Under the pieces are notes generated by a model, which was not told where the DNA came from, ran no database searches, and saw nothing but the letters and a program-made list of their open reading frames with translations. A program made the translations under genes and the position numbers. Positions 39,122 through 41,361 of a stretch of 41,361 nucleotides of DNA are shown piece after piece. The stretch covers positions 1-41,361 of the forward strand of contig LUZA01000080.1 of NCBI GenBank assembly GCA_001603455.1, read 5' to 3'. This stretch comes from Bacteroidales bacterium Bact_09. Lineage in GTDB: Bacteria; Bacteroidota; Bacteroidia; Bacteroidales; UBA932. Numbering within the stretch: position 1 is the first letter of the stretch; every line of letters begins with the position of its first letter.

Positions 39122-41086
39122 ATGGAAAATAATCAAGAAGAAAAAGGATTCGGGAAAATTGAAGGACGTATCCTTAAACATTTTGACTTTTATAGGTTTA
39201 ACTATCTAAAATACTGGGTAGTAGCGGCTGTTGATATCATCATAGCCACCATAAGTTCCGTGATCATCTACCTGATATACGCTCCCAAGGACGGACCATT
39301 TTCGAGACACAATTTCCTGATCATTGCGGTACTGGCCGCAGTTGTCAGTGCCTTTTCATTCTATCTGTTCAAGACTTACAAGAACATCATACGGTATATG
39401 ACCATGAAAGGGCTCCTGCCCTTGGGTTATGCCATAATCGTAAAATCGGTCTGCCTTACGGTGGTCCTTTACTTGCTGGAACTTCTGCCTTTGGCAACGA
39501 TTTACCGGTTTCTCCTGCTGGATCTGCTCTTTACCTATGTTGCGCTGATCACTATTCGTCTGGCCATGATCATAGTATACGACCTGGTAAACGAAAAAAT
39601 TGCCCAGCATACAAAAAGGGTCCTCATTTACGGAAGCGACGAAAAAGCAGTCGCGCTGCTTATCCGCCTGCATAAAAGCACCCGTTACCGCCCGGTAGGC
39701 TTTGTGGTGTACGACCACACGACACAATCTTACCGCCTGAACGAGATGCAGATATACCATTTTGAAACACAGGAAGATATCAAAAAACTAGTCCAGAAAC
39801 TCAACGTGTACGCCATCCTGTTCCCCACCTACAAAGCCGTACAACAGGAAAAGAACCGCTTGATCCCCTTCTGCGAAAAGGAAAAGATCAATATCCTGAT
39901 GACCCCGCCCATAGACGAATTCGGTGAAAAAGACCACATCCGCCTGAAGATCCGTCCCATCGCCATAGAAGACCTGCTGGGCCGGGAAGAGATCTGTATA
40001 AATATGGAAGCTGTGAGCGACCGATTCCGGGATAAGAGTGTATTCGTGTCGGGTGCGGCTGGGTCCATAGGCAGTGAATTTTGCCGCCAGTTGGCCCGGC
40101 TGAATGTCGTTAAACAAATGATCCTGATGGATGTAGCCGAAACGCCTATGCACTACCTGCGCTTGGAACTGGAAGAAAAATACCCCAACCTGCCATTCAT
40201 TCCCGTAGTGGGCGATGTGCGTCACAAATCCACGGTTAACCGCCTGTTTGATAATTACAAACCCCAGATTGTCTTCCATGCTGCTGCTTACAAGCATGTT
40301 CCCCTGATGGAGGAAAATCCCTGCGAAGCAGTCCGGGTGAACGTAGAAGGCACGCGTATCATGGCCGATGCGGCCGTGGCCCACGGGGTGGAAAAGTTCA
40401 TCTTTCTGTCCACCGACAAGGCCGTCAATCCCACCAACGTGATGGGAGCCACCAAGCGCCTTGCCGAGATGTACGTCCAGAGCTTCGGCCTGGCCATCGC
40501 CTATGGAAAAGTGGAGGGAAAGACGCAATTCGTGACCACCCGCTTTGGGAACGTGCTGGGATCCAACGGATCGGTCATTCCCCGCTTCCGCCGGCAAATC
40601 AAGGAAGGCGGACCGCTGACCCTTACGCACAATGACATAACAAGGTATTTTATGAGCATTCCCGAGGCGTGCCGCCTGATCATGGAGGCGGCCACTATAA
40701 GCACCAATAACGAGATCATGGTCTTTGACATGGGCGATCCGGTGTTGATCAGGGAGCTGGCCGTGCGGATGATCCGTCTGGCAGGATATACGCCCGGGGA
40801 AGAAATTGATATTAAGGAGGTGGGTTTGCGTCCGGGTGAAAAACTGTATGAAGAGGTGCTGAGTACCGAGGAGAATTCACAAGCTACGGTGCATCCGAAG
40901 ATAAGGGTGGCGCAGGTGAGGGAGAATAATTACGAGGTGTTGAAGGATGTACTTCCTTTGATTAGCCGGAAGGCATGGGAGATGGATGTGGCTGCTACGG
41001 TGCAGTTGCTTAAGAAGTGGGTGCCGGAGTTTAAGAGTCATAATTCTGAGTTTGAGAAATACGATAAGATTGGACAGAGCTTATGA
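39122..41086 (+). CDS. Membrane-bound nucleotide-sugar dehydratase/epimerase (CapD/FlaA1-like)
   Basis: The 654-residue protein has four N-terminal membrane helices (about residues 30-155), a CoA-binding-like Rossmann domain (about 165-290) and an extended SDR domain with the NAD loop 'VSGAAGSIGSEFCRQL', 'AAYKHVPLMEENPCEAVRVNVEGT', 'FLSTDKAVNPTNVMGATKRLAE' and 'FGNVLGSNGSVIPRF'. This is the layout of WbpM/CapD enzymes, which convert UDP-GlcNAc to 4-keto-6-deoxy sugars for capsule or glycan building. It starts about 100 bp after the UpxZ-position gene. Length and catalytic M-x-x-x-K motif are normal. Confidence 0.93.
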   Translation: MENNQEEKGFGKIEGRILKHFDFYRFNYLKYWVVAAVDIIIATISSVIIYLIYAPKDGPFSRHNFLIIAVLAAVVSAFSFYLFKTYKNIIRYMTMKGLLPLGYAIIVKSVCLTVVLYLLELLPLATIYRFLLLDLLFTYVALITIRLAMIIVYDLVNEKIAQHTKRVLIYGSDEKAVALLIRLHKSTRYRPVGFVVYDHTTQSYRLNEMQIYHFETQEDIKKLVQKLNVYAILFPTYKAVQQEKNRLIPFCEKEKINILMTPPIDEFGEKDHIRLKIRPIAIEDLLGREEICINMEAVSDRFRDKSVFVSGAAGSIGSEFCRQLARLNVVKQMILMDVAETPMHYLRLELEEKYPNLPFIPVVGDVRHKSTVNRLFDNYKPQIVFHAAAYKHVPLMEENPCEAVRVNVEGTRIMADAAVAHGVEKFIFLSTDKAVNPTNVMGATKRLAEMYVQSFGLAIAYGKVEGKTQFVTTRFGNVLGSNGSVIPRFRRQIKEGGPLTLTHNDITRYFMSIPEACRLIMEAATISTNNEIMVFDMGDPVLIRELAVRMIRLAGYTPGEEIDIKEVGLRPGEKLYEEVLSTEENSQATVHPKIRVAQVRENNYEVLKDVLPLISRKAWEMDVAATVQLLKKWVPEFKSHNSEFEKYDKIGQSL

Positions 41087-41183
41087 GGTGGGTTAGTCCC
41101 AATAATACAGTATAGATCTTAATGTGTTTAGAGCAGTAAACAAAAAATACAGATAAATGTTTTCTTCGGTAAACAAAAAGCTG

Positions 41184-41191
41184 TATTTTTG
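41184..41191 (+). promoter_or_regulatory. -7 promoter box (TATTTTTG) for the terminal ATPase gene
   Basis: TATTTTTG fits TAnnTTTG and predicts a start near 41198. A TTTC about 19 bp upstream is a poor -33 match. Confidence 0.45.
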
Positions 41192-41200
41192 AAAAAAATT

Positions 41201-41361
41201 GTGGAATACTTATTTGAACGATTCAGAAAAAAACTAGCTTATACCCAGACATCTTTTGTAAGGAGTATAATGGACACTATCAACTGGGATGCTCAACTCA
41301 TTGGAATACGTGGGGCCCGAGGAGTAGGAAAAACCACTCTTTTGCTACAATATATTAAACT
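41201..41361 (+). CDS. P-loop ATPase of the archaeal-ATPase-like type (partial, cut by window end)
   Basis: The frame from GTG 41201 reads 'EYLFERFRKKLAYTQTSFVRSIMDTINWDAQLIGIRGARGVGKTTLLLQYIK', ending at the window edge. GARGVGKTT is the Walker A motif. Similar single-gene AAA ATPases with a C-terminal DUF4143 domain are frequent in Bacteroidales. The start is uncertain: GTG 41201 lies only 3 nt after the predicted transcript start, whereas ATG 41270 has AAGGAG a few bases upstream but would drop the N-terminal helix that I associate with the family. Confidence 0.8.
   Translation, partial: MEYLFERFRKKLAYTQTSFVRSIMDTINWDAQLIGIRGARGVGKTTLLLQYIK

Noticed and set aside
39356-40630. Minus-strand open frames opposite the capsule dehydratase
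   Set aside because: They are shadows of the intact CapD-like gene, which has all motifs of its family on the plus strand.

Overview
The window looks like a chromosomal segment of a member of the Bacteroidota, most likely order Bacteroidales. The evidence is: recurrent promoters of the TAnnTTTG (-7) type, two of them with a TTTG -33 element exactly 19 bp upstream; a long NusB with an N-terminal extension; a DUF5606 protein; two fimbrillin-like lipoproteins; an UpxY antiterminator at the head of a capsule locus; and a TonB-dependent receptor under a TPP riboswitch. No species can be named from the sequence alone.

Region 1 (about 0.1-14.6 kb) is mostly housekeeping. A tightly packed cluster runs nusB-yajC-ybbR-like-coaE-DUF5606-rimO-fabG-lipoprotein-small basic protein and faces rnpB (RNase P RNA, minus strand). 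pyrG follows, with a glutaminyl cyclotransferase, then a TPP riboswitch controlling a TonB-dependent receptor and a PnuC/PnuT-type permease (thiamine uptake across both membranes). An amidohydrolase and a purine nucleoside phosphorylase (nucleoside salvage) close the region.

Region 2 (14.6-28.7 kb) holds two paralogous fimbrillin-like lipoproteins and then an operon-like run: a PycB/OadA-like carboxyltransferase that lacks the biotin-acceptor lysine, a DAACS dicarboxylate symporter, threonine synthase, a DedA protein and a CBS-domain CNNM/HlyC protein. A convergent patatin-BamA fusion comes next. Its divergent partner is a three-gene lipid operon: a ketosynthase-like protein without the catalytic Cys, a shorter ketosynthase-like protein and a phospholipid-type acyltransferase.

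Region 3 (28.6-37.6 kb) is repeat-rich and the most unusual part. It carries CutC, tRNA-Lys, TrkH, a REP-associated tyrosine transposase (RAYT), a Sel1-repeat protein, an orphan PqqD protein and a CopA-type ATPase. Three copies of a palindromic element with 13-bp terminal arms, always 89 bp from arm to arm, lie beside tRNA-Lys, just after trkH and at the RAYT stop codon, so the RAYT sits between two of them. This is the arrangement of a RAYT with its REPIN elements. The RAYT start region is a perfect 3 x 32 bp tandem repeat whose first two copies encode aborted minicistrons. A second, unrelated palindromic element (GAATCTC-N-GAGATTC core) occurs three times inside coding sequence. Several conserved proteins (patatin, acyltransferase, CutC, CopA) carry low-complexity tandem-repeat inserts, and two intergenic stretches hold further tandem repeats.

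Region 4 (37.6-41.4 kb) is the start of a capsule or exopolysaccharide locus: a promoter with both elements, upxY, an UpxZ-position protein, a membrane-bound CapD/FlaA1-type nucleotide-sugar dehydratase/epimerase, and the first part of a P-loop ATPase cut by the window end.
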